A DNA stretch of 55,658 nucleotides from Candidatus Pollutiaquabacter sp. Lineage in GTDB: Bacteria; Bacteroidota; Bacteroidia; AKYH767-A; 2013-40CM-41-45. This document shows, piece by piece, positions 1-9,900 of this stretch. Position numbers and translations under genes: made by a program. The notes beneath the pieces were generated by a model. That model saw nothing but the letters and a program-made list of their open reading frames with translations, ran no database searches and was not told where the DNA came from. Positions within the stretch are counted from its first letter, which is position 1. Each line of letters opens with the position of its first letter. The stretch spans positions 1 through 55,658 of the forward strand of contig CANIAS010000012.1 in NCBI GenBank assembly GCA_947465495.1, in the 5' to 3' direction.

Positions 1-779
1 AAGATTATAACGCGGCCATTAGCGAGATGGAAACGGTTCTTTCTAATTGTGAATTGGAAAGCACTCAAGCCTTGAGGATTCTCGCTATTTCATACTATGA
101 AACAAAGAATTATTCGAAAGGCCTAGAGTTTGTAAATCGTGTTTTTGGTTTGGTTCCAACAGATCGTTTGACGGAAAAGGACTATGAATATTCAGGTAAA
201 TTATTGATAGCTACCGGACAAGATTCTATGGGCATAGAACGACTGAAAGTAGCTTACGCCATGGAGCCGTCGCGCACCGATTTACTGTCTGAAATGGCCA
301 CGATATATTCAAAAGCAAAACGTTATACCGAAGCCATTGCTGTCTTGACAGAAAAAATCAATACCGGAAAAGAAGTAAAATCAGCCGATTATTTTAACCT
401 TGGAAGAGCCCAGTATTTGAGTGGCCTCTATCCAGCATCCGATTCTTCTTTTGCCAAAGTGAATGAAGTGTCTCCTAAATATGCAACAGGTTATTTGTGG
501 CGCGCTAAGGCGAATACCCAATTGGATAGCACCTCAGAAAACGGATTGGCTAAACCATTTTACGAGAAGTACATAGAGTTGGCGGTTGCTGATTCTGTGA
601 ATGCCACTAAATATCAAGGCGGACTGGCCGAGGCCTATGGATACCTTGCCTATTATTACATTCTAAAAAACGATAAGGTCTTAGCCCTTGATTATCTTAA
701 AAAGAAGTCCCTTTTACCTTTAGAAGCAGAAGACCAGAAAAACGTCCTTCAGGCAATTAAACAACTGGAAGGTAAATAA
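1..779 (+). CDS. TPR-repeat protein, 5' end outside window
   Basis: The reading frame is open from base 3, before the first ATG at 27, so the gene starts upstream and only its C-terminal part (about 258 residues) is seen. The protein is helical and contains degenerate tetratricopeptide units, for example around the segments SYYETKNYSKGLEFV, ATIYSKAKRYTEAIAVL, YFNLGRAQYLSGLYPASDSSF and AEAYGYLAYYYILKNDKVLAL. TPR arrays mediate protein-protein contacts; the partner cannot be inferred here. No signal peptide is visible because the N-terminus is missing. A strong terminator follows directly, so this is the last gene of its transcript. Confident as a TPR protein, no specific function. Confidence 0.8.
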   Translation, partial: DYNAAISEMETVLSNCELESTQALRILAISYYETKNYSKGLEFVNRVFGLVPTDRLTEKDYEYSGKLLIATGQDSMGIERLKVAYAMEPSRTDLLSEMATIYSKAKRYTEAIAVLTEKINTGKEVKSADYFNLGRAQYLSGLYPASDSSFAKVNEVSPKYATGYLWRAKANTQLDSTSENGLAKPFYEKYIELAVADSVNATKYQGGLAEAYGYLAYYYILKNDKVLALDYLKKKSLLPLEAEDQKNVLQAIKQLEGK

Positions 780-783
780 TACA

Positions 784-808
784 AACCCCGGCATTGCCGG
801 GGTTTTTT
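784..808 (+). terminator. Rho-independent terminator after the TPR gene
   Basis: A perfect 9-bp stem (784-792 with 796-804, AACCCCGGC/GCCGGGGTT) with a 3-base ATT loop is followed by a T run. It begins 5 bases after the TPR stop codon. Confidence 0.9.
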
Positions 809-889
809 GTTTGGATATCGTATTTCATTTTTGCTGTTACATGGTAATTATGATTACTTTTCGACGTCTAAACATTACTTCTATCAACC

Positions 890-2425
890 ATGAGCTTATT
901 CATCAAGAAACCCATTGAGCAAATTATGCTTCAAGCAGCCGATTCGGAAAAAGGGCTGAAGCGAACACTCGGCGCAACCAACTTGGTAGCATTGGGAATT
1001 GGGGCCATCATTGGCGCCGGACTTTTTGTTCGAACCGCAGCCGCGGCAGGCGAAGCCGCCGGCCCTGGTGTCACGTTATCATTTGTGGTGGCCGCTATTG
1101 GCTGCGCATTTGCCGGGCTTTGTTATGCTGAGTTTGCTTCTATGATTCCTGTAGCTGGAAGTGCTTACGCCTATTCGTATGTAACCATGGGCGAAGTGGT
1201 GGCATGGATCATCGGCTGGGCGCTTATTATGGAATATGCGCTTGGAGCCGCGACCGTGTCAATCGCATGGAGTGAATATTTAAACGAATTGATGGATGGG
1301 GCCATACCCTATTCTTTGTGCCATTCTCCCTTTGAAAGCTTTACAGATTCAGCGGGCGTATTGCATACTGGATTGATAAACATCCCCGCCTTGTTTATTT
1401 TATTAGCCATGACAATGTTGTTGATTCGTGGAACACAAGAATCGGCGTTTGTTAATTCAATCATTGTTTTCATTAAAGTTTCAATTGTTCTCATTTTCAT
1501 TGCAGTCGGTTGGCAATACATCAGGCCAGAAAACCATACTCCATATCTCATCCCGGAAACAATGGGTGTTGTTAAGGATAAAGCAGGAGCAATTATATAC
1601 GACTACACACCATGGAATCGACACGGGTGGGGTGGCGTATTGGGTGGAGCAGCAATTGTATTTTTTGCCTTCATCGGGTTTGATGCCGTAAGTACTGCCG
1701 CACAAGAGGCCAAAAATCCTAAGCGTGATATGCCCATAGGTATTCTTGGCTCTTTAGTTGTTTGCACTATTTTATATGTCCTTTTTGCACACGTTTTAAC
1801 AGGCGTTGCTCCATGGCAGGATTTCGTTAATCCTGAGAAAGGACGAGAAGCTTCTGTTGCATATGCCATTGAAAACTACATGCACGGTTGGGATTGGTTA
1901 AGCACAGCCGTTACTGTAGCCATACTCGCGGGTTTTTCCTCGGTAATTCTGGTCATGTTGATGGGTCAAAGCCGCGTATTTTATACCATGAGTAATGACG
2001 GACTTATTCCTTCGATTTTTGGTCAGGTTCATCCAAAATATAAAACACCATACAAAGCCAATTGGATCCTGTTCTTTTTCGTTGGCGGATTTGCTGCGTT
2101 TGTTCCCGGACACGTTGCCGGCGATCTTACCTCATTCGGAACGTTGTTTGCATTTGTTCTCGTATCTCTAGGTGTTTGGATCTTGCGTGTAAAATCTCCG
2201 AATGTCGAGCGTCCATTCCGTGCTCCTTTAGCCCCCGTTGTTTCTACGCTGGGCGCATTGATTTGTTTAGCGATGATTGTAGGGCTTGACAGTGAGACAC
2301 TGAAGGTTGCCTTTGCCTGGATGATCTTGGGTTTGGTGGTGTATTTTCTGTATGGGCGTAGACATAGTAAATTAAGAAACATGTCGGATGTTCTACCCAA
2401 GGCCTCAGACTTCGAAAAAAGATAA
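890..2425 (+). CDS. APC-superfamily amino acid permease (CAT-like)
   Basis: This is a 511-residue polytopic inner-membrane protein of the amino acid-polyamine-organocation superfamily. The N-terminal motif GIGAIIGAGLFVRTA (about residues 36-50) is the unwound first transmembrane helix that binds the substrate amino/carboxyl group. It is followed by about 12 or more hydrophobic helices and a conserved FFAFIGFDAVSTAAQEAKNPKRDMP segment typical of the cationic amino acid transporter (CAT) branch, also found in YfnA-like bacterial permeases. Substrate (cationic or branched-chain amino acids) is not decided by sequence. The gene stands alone between two terminators. A weak promoter-like box (TACTTTTC) lies in the upstream gap. 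Family assignment is firm. Confidence 0.92.
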   Translation: MSLFIKKPIEQIMLQAADSEKGLKRTLGATNLVALGIGAIIGAGLFVRTAAAAGEAAGPGVTLSFVVAAIGCAFAGLCYAEFASMIPVAGSAYAYSYVTMGEVVAWIIGWALIMEYALGAATVSIAWSEYLNELMDGAIPYSLCHSPFESFTDSAGVLHTGLINIPALFILLAMTMLLIRGTQESAFVNSIIVFIKVSIVLIFIAVGWQYIRPENHTPYLIPETMGVVKDKAGAIIYDYTPWNRHGWGGVLGGAAIVFFAFIGFDAVSTAAQEAKNPKRDMPIGILGSLVVCTILYVLFAHVLTGVAPWQDFVNPEKGREASVAYAIENYMHGWDWLSTAVTVAILAGFSSVILVMLMGQSRVFYTMSNDGLIPSIFGQVHPKYKTPYKANWILFFFVGGFAAFVPGHVAGDLTSFGTLFAFVLVSLGVWILRVKSPNVERPFRAPLAPVVSTLGALICLAMIVGLDSETLKVAFAWMILGLVVYFLYGRRHSKLRNMSDVLPKASDFEKR

Positions 2426-2442
2426 GCAACAGACAAATCTTG

Positions 2443-2473
2443 AAAAGCGGACCAATTTAGGTCCGCTTTTTTA
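2443..2473 (+). terminator. Rho-independent terminator after the APC permease
   Basis: An 11-bp stem (2443-2453 with 2460-2470, AAAAGCGGACC/GGTCCGCTTTT) with a six-base loop runs into a T tract, 17 bases after the permease stop. Confidence 0.9.
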
Positions 2474-2524
2474 TTGTTGTAGCCTTAAAACCTTATTGCC
2501 AGAATTTAGTAAAAGCCATAAGCA

Positions 2525-3712
2525 TTGACCGGTTTGTTGACGATACTGATTTATAATGAATCGCTTTGGCGCGATGTATGGCTGATTATCATCAGCTTCC
2601 TGCTTTTTACGGGCACCATTTACGTTTATTTTCGACTCAGGGCGGGAGCCTATAGTCGTTTTGCCGTTTTACTCGAAGAGCGAGTTCAAGTAAAAACACG
2701 ACAACTAGTTGAGAAGACGATTGAGCTGGAGAAATTATCACTTGTCGCAGCGAAGACAGATAATGCTGTACTTGTTGCTGGACCTACCGGAATTGTTGAA
2801 TGGGTTAACGAGGGCTTTATTATTAGGTACCAGCTAGACGCGGCCGATGTAATTGGAAACAAGGTGTCCAATATCGGTGTTCATCATCATGCGGAACAGG
2901 TGATTCAAAAAGTCATAGATGAAAAACGGTCTCATATTTTTGAATCTTTTTTTTCGTCCGATACCGGTAATCAACGCTGGATATCTACGACATTAACTCC
3001 TATTTATGAGGAGTCTAATGCTAAGTTGAAAAAGTTGTTATTTGTTGACGCAGACATTACATCAACCAAACTGATGCAGGAACAGATTCAACGTTCACTG
3101 AAGGAAAAGGATGTTCTGTTAAAGGAAATACACCACCGAGTTAAAAATAACCTGCAGATTATTATTAGTTTACTGAATCTACAGTCGGGATATATCAAGG
3201 ACGAGGCTACCTTGAAAGCGGTGAAAGACGGACAACTGCGTGTTCGATCCATGGCGTTGGTGCATGAAAAATTTTATCAAGCCGAAGAACTGCTGGAAAT
3301 TAATTTTGGTGATTACATAGAAAAACTTTGTCAGTACCTGTATCAAGCATATGGCGACAAAACCGACCGTGTTCAGATTCGGTTGAATGTGGATCCTGTT
3401 GGATTAGACATGGACACCGCAATGCCTTGCGGATTACTGATTAATGAAATTGTAAGTAATTCGTACAAACATGCATTTCCCGGAGAAAATACAGGGGTTA
3501 TTACCATAGATTTTCACCGCAATGATGGCTTGATTTTGCTTAAAATTAAAGACAATGGAGTTGGGCTACCCGCCAACATTGACGTTACGGCCACTGAAAC
3601 CCTTGGAATGCAGTTAATTCAAGCCCTTACCGGTCAGCTGGATGGAAACTTAGACGTAGAACGGGACAACGGCACGTGTTTTTCAGTGGTTTTCGGCTAC
3701 CCTAAAGTTTAA
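2525..3712 (+). CDS. Membrane-anchored PAS/HisKA_2 sensor histidine kinase
   Basis: A 395-residue kinase. One membrane helix (about residues 17-36) is followed by a coiled segment, a PAS domain (about 72-180) and a HisKA_2 dimerisation region with the motif EIHHRVKNNLQ, whose phospho-accepting histidine is His203 or His204. The ATPase domain has an N box around LLINEIVSNSYKHAF and a DNGVGLP G1 box. This arrangement is the LytS/PdtaS-like (HWE/HisKA_2) class, not the common HisKA class. The frame is closed by a stop just upstream (2519-2521) and there is no ATG before residue 184, so the start must be a TTG at 2525 or one of the TTGs just after it. The regulator 52 bases downstream is its likely partner. 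Confidence 0.88.
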   Translation: MTGLLTILIYNESLWRDVWLIIISFLLFTGTIYVYFRLRAGAYSRFAVLLEERVQVKTRQLVEKTIELEKLSLVAAKTDNAVLVAGPTGIVEWVNEGFIIRYQLDAADVIGNKVSNIGVHHHAEQVIQKVIDEKRSHIFESFFSSDTGNQRWISTTLTPIYEESNAKLKKLLFVDADITSTKLMQEQIQRSLKEKDVLLKEIHHRVKNNLQIIISLLNLQSGYIKDEATLKAVKDGQLRVRSMALVHEKFYQAEELLEINFGDYIEKLCQYLYQAYGDKTDRVQIRLNVDPVGLDMDTAMPCGLLINEIVSNSYKHAFPGENTGVITIDFHRNDGLILLKIKDNGVGLPANIDVTATETLGMQLIQALTGQLDGNLDVERDNGTCFSVVFGYPKV

Positions 3713-3764
3713 ACCGGAAACCCGGTCGACTTTTTCAAAGTATAACGGCTTTTAAATAAGAACT

Positions 3765-4904
3765 ATGGCTACACTTAAAATAATGATTGTTGAGGATGAA
3801 ATCATCGTTGCGAAAGATATTCAACGAATTCTCAAGAAACTTGGATACGATGCTTTTGATCCATTCTCCAATGGTAAAAAAGCGCTTGATGCCATCGAAA
3901 AACTCACCCCAGATCTTATTCTCCTAGATATTAACCTGAAGAGTAGTGACATGGATGGAATTCAAGTGGGCGAGCAAATTTATCAGCATTATCAAATACC
4001 ATTTATTTACCTCACCGCATTTTCAGATAAAAACACATTAGAGCGCGCTAAGATGACCGAGCCATATGGCTATATCATTAAGCCATTTGATGAAGATGAT
4101 ATCCGCACTGCCATAGAAATCGCGTACTATAAATACACCAAAGACCTTGAGCTAAAAAATAAAGGTAACCGCTTTGCTGCAGCTCTTGATAGCGTTGATG
4201 TAGCGGTTATTATCACGGACGCCAATGAAAAGGTTATTTTCATGAATAAGATGGCCGAAACCCTTACCGGTTGTCTTAAACAGGAGGCGCTTGGAAAGGA
4301 CATTTCGATTGCGATGAAAAATTCCCCACAAGAAACCAAAAACGCGTTCAAGTCATTGGCGAAAACGGTGGTGGGTGATAATAATGGAAACGAAAGCGAC
4401 TCTCAAATTCCTGTTTCAAACGGCGCCGGGGAAAATAAGGTGGCGGTAAATACGTTCCCTATTTTGTCTATTAATAATAAGATTAACGGTTGTGCTTTTG
4501 TCATGTCCTCTACAGACCGACCTGTTGCACCGGCTCAGGAGTCTGCTACCGATAAGAATTTGTTTAGCTTTCTTGAAAACATTTATGCCAACAATAGCTT
4601 TTTTGTTAAGAAAGACTCACGTTTTGTTCGTGTGAATTTCCAGGACATATTATGGATTGAGGCGCTTGATAATTACGTGATCATTAAAACTACAACCAAA
4701 GAGCAATACATACTCCATAGCTCTATGAAAGATATTGAGTCTAAGCTCCCTCCATTGAATTTTGCACGCGTACACCGATCCTACATTGTGCAATTGGATA
4801 AAATTAATGCATTGGAGGAAAACGCCTGTATGATTGAAGGAAACCGAATTCCAATTGGTAAATCCTATAAGGAGAATTTGATGAGCCGTTTGAATCTCTT
4901 TTAG
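3765..4904 (+). CDS. REC-PAS-LytTR response regulator
   Basis: A 379-residue regulator. The receiver domain (about 4-120) has the acidic pair Glu10/Asp11, the phospho-acceptor Asp55 in LILLDINL and the conserved Lys106 in IIKPFD. A PAS-like domain follows (about 135-250, NRFAAALDSVDVAVIITDANEKVIFMN region), then a low-complexity linker and a C-terminal LytTR DNA-binding domain (about 280-379) with ILWIEALDNYVIIKT and FARVHRSYIVQLDKI. LytTR domains bind promoter DNA directly. An internal PAS between receiver and LytTR is unusual, since most LytTR regulators have only the receiver. It lies 52 bases after the kinase gene and is probably its cognate regulator; targets are unknown. Confidence 0.9.
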   Translation: MATLKIMIVEDEIIVAKDIQRILKKLGYDAFDPFSNGKKALDAIEKLTPDLILLDINLKSSDMDGIQVGEQIYQHYQIPFIYLTAFSDKNTLERAKMTEPYGYIIKPFDEDDIRTAIEIAYYKYTKDLELKNKGNRFAAALDSVDVAVIITDANEKVIFMNKMAETLTGCLKQEALGKDISIAMKNSPQETKNAFKSLAKTVVGDNNGNESDSQIPVSNGAGENKVAVNTFPILSINNKINGCAFVMSSTDRPVAPAQESATDKNLFSFLENIYANNSFFVKKDSRFVRVNFQDILWIEALDNYVIIKTTTKEQYILHSSMKDIESKLPPLNFARVHRSYIVQLDKINALEENACMIEGNRIPIGKSYKENLMSRLNLF

Positions 4905-4961
4905 GCCCATAATTCAATATAAAATTCATCGTTTCCACACTCTTTATGATGGCCTTTGATG

Positions 4962-4969
4962 TAGCTTTA
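4962..4969 (+). promoter_or_regulatory. Possible -7 box for the ABC exporter operon
   Basis: TAGCTTTA differs by one base from the Bacteroidota -7 consensus TAnnTTTG and ends 10 bases before the ATG at 4980, implying a very short leader. No clear -33 element was found. Confidence 0.35.
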
Positions 4970-4979
4970 CAGTCTCATC

Positions 4980-5741
4980 ATGGCAGCGGATATCATTCAA
5001 GTTAAAGAACTCGTTAAGCGATACGATCGCCTTACTGCTGTTGACGGAATAACCTTTTCGGTTAAAGAAGGTGAGATATTTGGTTTGTTGGGCCCTAATG
5101 GCGCAGGCAAAACTACCACCTTAGAAATCATTGAAACACTCCGTGAAAAGACATCCGGAGAAGTGACAGTCTGCGGATTTTCTATTGATAAAAACCCTAA
5201 TGATATTAAGCGCTTGATAGGCGTTCAATTGCAAGCAGCTGGCTATTACCCCAACATCAATCTGCAGGAACAGCTGGAATTGTTTTCTGGCTTATATAAC
5301 AAGCCGGTTGATACAATGGAAATGCTTGGCTTGGTAGGACTCGGCGATAAGGCAAAGTCTAAGTATAAAGAATTAAGCGGAGGTCAAAAGCAGCGATTTT
5401 CTGTATGTACCACGTTAATTAATGAACCTAAAATTGTTTTTCTCGATGAACCAACCACTGGACTTGATCCGCAGGCACGTAGAAACCTGTGGGACCTTAT
5501 TCGTGACATCCGGAACCGAGGCACCACGGTGGTAATAACCACTCATTACATGGACGAGGCGGAACGTCTTTGTGATCGTGTTGCTATTGTAGAAAAAGGA
5601 AAGATTATCGCACTGGATAGTCCTGAAGTATTGATTGATCGCTTGGTGGATGCCGGTTTTGAGCGCCCCAAAGAGGTTAAGAAAGCCAACCTGGAAGATG
5701 TTTTCCTTTCACTCACTGGGCAAGAGTGGCGTGACGAGTAA
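4980..5741 (+). CDS. ABC exporter ATP-binding subunit
   Basis: A 253-residue nucleotide-binding protein with Walker A GPNGAGKTT (38-46), signature LSGGQKQR (131-138), Walker B IVFLDEP (151-157) and the switch histidine in VVITTHYMDEAERLC. The sequence resembles the DrrA/CcmA group that works with ABC-2 permeases, which export drugs, lipids or polysaccharides. Energy from ATP hydrolysis is used at the inner membrane. The next gene begins 10 bases after this stop and encodes the matching permease, so the two form an operon. The exported substrate cannot be told from sequence. Confidence 0.93.
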   Translation: MAADIIQVKELVKRYDRLTAVDGITFSVKEGEIFGLLGPNGAGKTTTLEIIETLREKTSGEVTVCGFSIDKNPNDIKRLIGVQLQAAGYYPNINLQEQLELFSGLYNKPVDTMEMLGLVGLGDKAKSKYKELSGGQKQRFSVCTTLINEPKIVFLDEPTTGLDPQARRNLWDLIRDIRNRGTTVVITTHYMDEAERLCDRVAIVEKGKIIALDSPEVLIDRLVDAGFERPKEVKKANLEDVFLSLTGQEWRDE

Positions 5742-5751
5742 TCAACCATCC

Positions 5752-6900
5752 ATGAATACAACACCGAAATATTCACAACTGAAAGCGATGCTGGCCATTT
5801 CCAAGGCCAGTTTCCGATCTATGTTGCGCAGCCCATCCGCTGTGATATTCGGCCTATTGTTTCCACTGGTATTTATTCTTGCTTTTGGCTTCATTAAACC
5901 GGGTAACATAAAGCTAGACGTGGCTTTGGATAACAGCTCTGACACAACGGGCAATCTTTATCGTGAATTAAAGAACACACCGGTTTTACAATTTAAGGAA
6001 CGAATGACCAATGATGCGCAGACAGACTTGTTGCAAAAAGGACGTCTTGATGCCATTATCTATGTGGATCGAACAGACACCGGGTCTATGATCGAGAATA
6101 TTCGTGTTATTACATCAAAGGCATCGAGAGAGAAGTCCAAGATTGTTGTTTCGGTGGTTGGCGACGCGGTTAACCGACAAAACATGCTACGGTTACGCGA
6201 ACTTTCACAATCGATGCCGGAAGCGATGAAACAACTCGAATCATCCAATCAACCAATGGCTGAATTGACAACAGGTGAGATTCCAGGTCGAGAGTATAAA
6301 ACCATCGATTTCATTCTACCTGGCCAACTCGGTTTTAGTATTCTTAGTGCAGGTGTTTTTGGTACCGCCTTCGTTTTCTTTTCTTTGAGACAAACGTTGG
6401 TGTTGAAACGTTTCTTTGCCACTCCTATCAACCGAAGCTATATTATACTTGGAGAGGCCTTAAGTCGTTTGGTGTTTCAGTTGTGCGGATCCGCACTTAT
6501 CATCGCACTTGGCAGGTTCTTTTTTGGTTTTACGCTTATTAATGGTTGGATGACTGCTGCCACCATGCTTTTATTGGCTGCCATCGGGCTGATCGTCTTT
6601 ATGGGATTCGGTTTTGTGGTTTCAGGTATTGCCAAAAACGAAAGCACAATTCCTCCGATAGCCAACATTGTCACGTTGCCACAATTCCTGTTGAGCGGCA
6701 CATTTTTTTCGGTTGATGTTTTCCCGAATTGGCTACAGGCGATTAGCAAGGTTTTGCCTCTTACCTATCTGAACGATGCGCTACGAAAGGTTGCTTTTGA
6801 AGGAGCTGGTTTATCGGAGCTTTTACCCCAATTAGGCGTTATTGGGCTTTGGGGAATCGTTATTTATTTCTTAGCTGTTCGTTTCTTTCGCTGGGAATAG
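5752..6900 (+). CDS. ABC-2 type exporter permease subunit
   Basis: A 382-residue permease. The frame is open from 5635, but that region overlaps the ATPase gene; the ATG at 5752 gives a normal N-terminus (MNTTPKYSQLKAML) and is chosen. One helix near residues 25-45 (SAVIFGLLFPLVFILAFGFI) is followed by a large periplasmic loop of about 160 residues, then five helices in the C-terminal half. This is the classic ABC2_membrane_3 layout. Together with the upstream ATPase it forms a two-subunit exporter. The ABC-2 family is certain from architecture; substrate is unknown. Confidence 0.9.
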   Translation: MNTTPKYSQLKAMLAISKASFRSMLRSPSAVIFGLLFPLVFILAFGFIKPGNIKLDVALDNSSDTTGNLYRELKNTPVLQFKERMTNDAQTDLLQKGRLDAIIYVDRTDTGSMIENIRVITSKASREKSKIVVSVVGDAVNRQNMLRLRELSQSMPEAMKQLESSNQPMAELTTGEIPGREYKTIDFILPGQLGFSILSAGVFGTAFVFFSLRQTLVLKRFFATPINRSYIILGEALSRLVFQLCGSALIIALGRFFFGFTLINGWMTAATMLLLAAIGLIVFMGFGFVVSGIAKNESTIPPIANIVTLPQFLLSGTFFSVDVFPNWLQAISKVLPLTYLNDALRKVAFEGAGLSELLPQLGVIGLWGIVIYFLAVRFFRWE

Positions 6901-6934
6901 CGGTTAACCAGCTGTTTTGTTCATTAACCTTGCG

Positions 6935-6942
6935 TATCTTTA
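6935..6942 (+). promoter_or_regulatory. Possible -7 box for the PKD protein gene
   Basis: TATCTTTA, one mismatch to TAnnTTTG, ends 18 bases before the ATG at 6960. No convincing -33 element at standard spacing. Confidence 0.35.
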
Positions 6943-6959
6943 GAATACTAGTCTTACGC

Positions 6960-9900
6960 ATGCCAAGTAAACAGGTTTTTTTACGGTTTTTTTATTGGGC
7001 GCAACTTGCTTTTGCGTTCTTATTAATTTCTTTGCCATCCCCGGGCCAGTCTGGTAAAGATGGAGCACGGATTATTACTGCAGTTAATACGGTGGTGAAT
7101 GATTACACTACAATATCTGCAAACGTTGCAGTTGGCGCAACGGCTATTACGGTATCAAATGCCGCCTTGAATTTAGCAGGAGGTTTTTCTGCACCACTCG
7201 CAGCAGGAGATTTGGTGATGATCATTCAGAATCAAGGAGCTGCTATGACCAATCCTGATGATAGTACCTATGGTGCCATTACGAATTATTCATCGTGTGG
7301 TAATTATGAAATTCGAGAGGTGTCGGGCGTTCCCAATAGCACTACCATTTCGATTACTTGTGCACTCGAGAAAGCATACACAGCAAGCGGCCATACTCAA
7401 GTAGTTCGATTACCACGCTTTTCGACGCTTACCATTAATACTGGCGGAAGTATTACCTGCCCAACGTGGAACGGTACTACCGGAGGTGTTGTGGCAATAG
7501 AAGTAGACGGCTCTACAACCATTAACAGCGGGGGAAGTATTGATGCATCCGGAAGGGGATTTCGTGGAGGACAATTGACGGAGAATCTTGCCTTTTATGG
7601 TGTATTGAATTTTGTCTATAGCACTGGAGATTACGGATCGGAGAAAGGTGAAAGCATTGTTGGTTTTCAAACGGAATATGATGCTCTTTCAGGTCGCTTC
7701 TGTAAAGGAGCTCCTGCTAACGGCGGCGGCGGTGCAAATTCTCACAATGCGGGTGGTGGTGGTGGTGGCAACGCTGGCAGTGTTCTCGCCTGGACCGGAA
7801 GGGGAAATCCAGATAACAGTAATGCGACATATGCCACTGCGTGGAATCTTGAATATACTGGATTCGCATCGGCAACTTCTTCTGGCGGTGGTAAAGGTGG
7901 ATATACGTTTTCCTCCACCAATCAAAATGCGTTAGTAGTAGGCCCATTCAATACAGTTTGGGGTGGTGATTATCGACGTGATAATGGAGGACGCGGAGGT
8001 AGGCCATTAGACTATTCCACAGGCCGGATTTTTTTTGGTGGCGGAGGTGGTGCTGGTGATCAAAATGATGGAAGAGCAGGTGCAGGCGGCAATGGTGGAG
8101 GTATTGTTTTCTTTACTACAAGAGGCAAGGTTTCGGGTGCAGGTAATATACAGGCTAATGGCGCCGACGGGATTAATTCTATAGGGAATAATTCTGGTAA
8201 TGATGGGGCTGGTGGGGCTGGTGGTGGCGGTGTGGTCATCATTGATGCCGATAGTGCAATTACCGGAATTACCATCAACGCGAATGGAGGCCGAGGTGGA
8301 AACCAAAATGTAGGTATTGTTGGAATTGATGCCTATGGTCCGGGTGGTGGCGGCGGTGGTGGATATATTGCTATTTCCAATGGTGCGGTTGTGAGAAACG
8401 CGAATGGTGGTAATAATGGTGTTACCAGTTCAAATGGAATGAACGAATTTCCTCCCAATGGAGCGACAAAAGGAGGACAAGGTCTTCCGCTTGAAAGCTA
8501 TCCTACGTTTAGTTTTTCCGCTGTGGGTGACACGGTATGTGTTGGTACATCTACTACGCTTTCTGCAACTGTTACTGGAACACTACCGGCAGGTAGTACT
8601 TTACAATGGTATTCATCGTCTACAGGAAGTACTGTTGTAGGCTCTGGCTCGACCTTTACAACGCCTACGCTAAATTCAACTACTACTTATTATATAGGCA
8701 CGTGCCCTGGATTTTATAGAATTCCTGTTACCGTAGTAGTTGTTACCAGTAACAACCTTTTTACTGCAACGTCGGGTTGTTTGGGAACGGTTACTAATTT
8801 TAGCGGGCAAGGAAGTACGTCATTTGGTATTATTACAAACTGGACTTGGAATTTTAACGATGGTAGTATAACTGTTAATGGGCAGAATACATCGCATACC
8901 TTTTCTGCCAGTGGAACATACCAGGTTACACTCACAACCACGAATTCATTCGGCTGTACCTTTACCTCTACCTCTCCTGTCATTGTTCAGCCGACACCAG
9001 TTTCCAATTTTAGCACATCAACTGTTTCTGGCTGTAATCCTTTGACGGTACCATTCACCAATGCATCATCTGGCGCCACTGCCTATTCGTGGAATTTCGG
9101 GGATGGAACTTTGGGCACTGCTGCTGCTCCTGTTCATACCTACACTAGCGCTGGTGTTTATTCTGTTACTTTAATCACAAATGCCGGAACCTGTGGGGAC
9201 ACTTTAGTTCGCACGGCTTATATAACCGTTTTTAGTCGCCCTACTGCTTCATTTTCTGTAGCCCCTTCTGTATGTTTAGGTGACACGTTTTATTTTACGA
9301 ACACAACATCAGGAAGTAACAATTCTTATGTATGGAATTTCGGAGATGGATCGGTTACGTCTAGTCTGATTAATCCTACGCATAGTTATAGTACAGCCGG
9401 TAGTTATCAGGTTCGCCTTACTTCAACGTCTAGCGGTTGTAGTGATGATACGGTGATCACGGTTACTGTAAATCCGTCCCCTCAAGTAGCTTTTTCTTCA
9501 GCAATTTCAAGTGGCTGTGCTCCTCTAGCTGTTGTTTTTTCAAACACGACAACAGGAGCACCGTCTTATTCATGGACATTTGGAGATGGTGGTATTTCTA
9601 CGCTAGCGTCACCCTCACACACATTCACTACCCCTGGTGTTTATACAGTAACTCTTATTGCTACGCAGGGATCTTGTTCAGATACGTTAGTTCGATCAAA
9701 TTATATGGTTGTTACCGCACGACCTACAAGTTCATTTAATGTTACCGATTCTGTGTGCAACGGTAATTTGGTGAGTTTTACGAATACGTCTACAGGTAAT
9801 GGTTCTACGATAACAGGTTATTCGTGGAATTTCGGCGATGCAACAGCGTTATCCAATTCAGCCTCACCTACTCATGCGTATTCTGCCCCCGGAAACTATG

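Noticed and set aside
6849-6959. Longer N-terminus for the PKD protein
   Set aside because: It overlaps the ABC permease gene and would bury the signal peptide.
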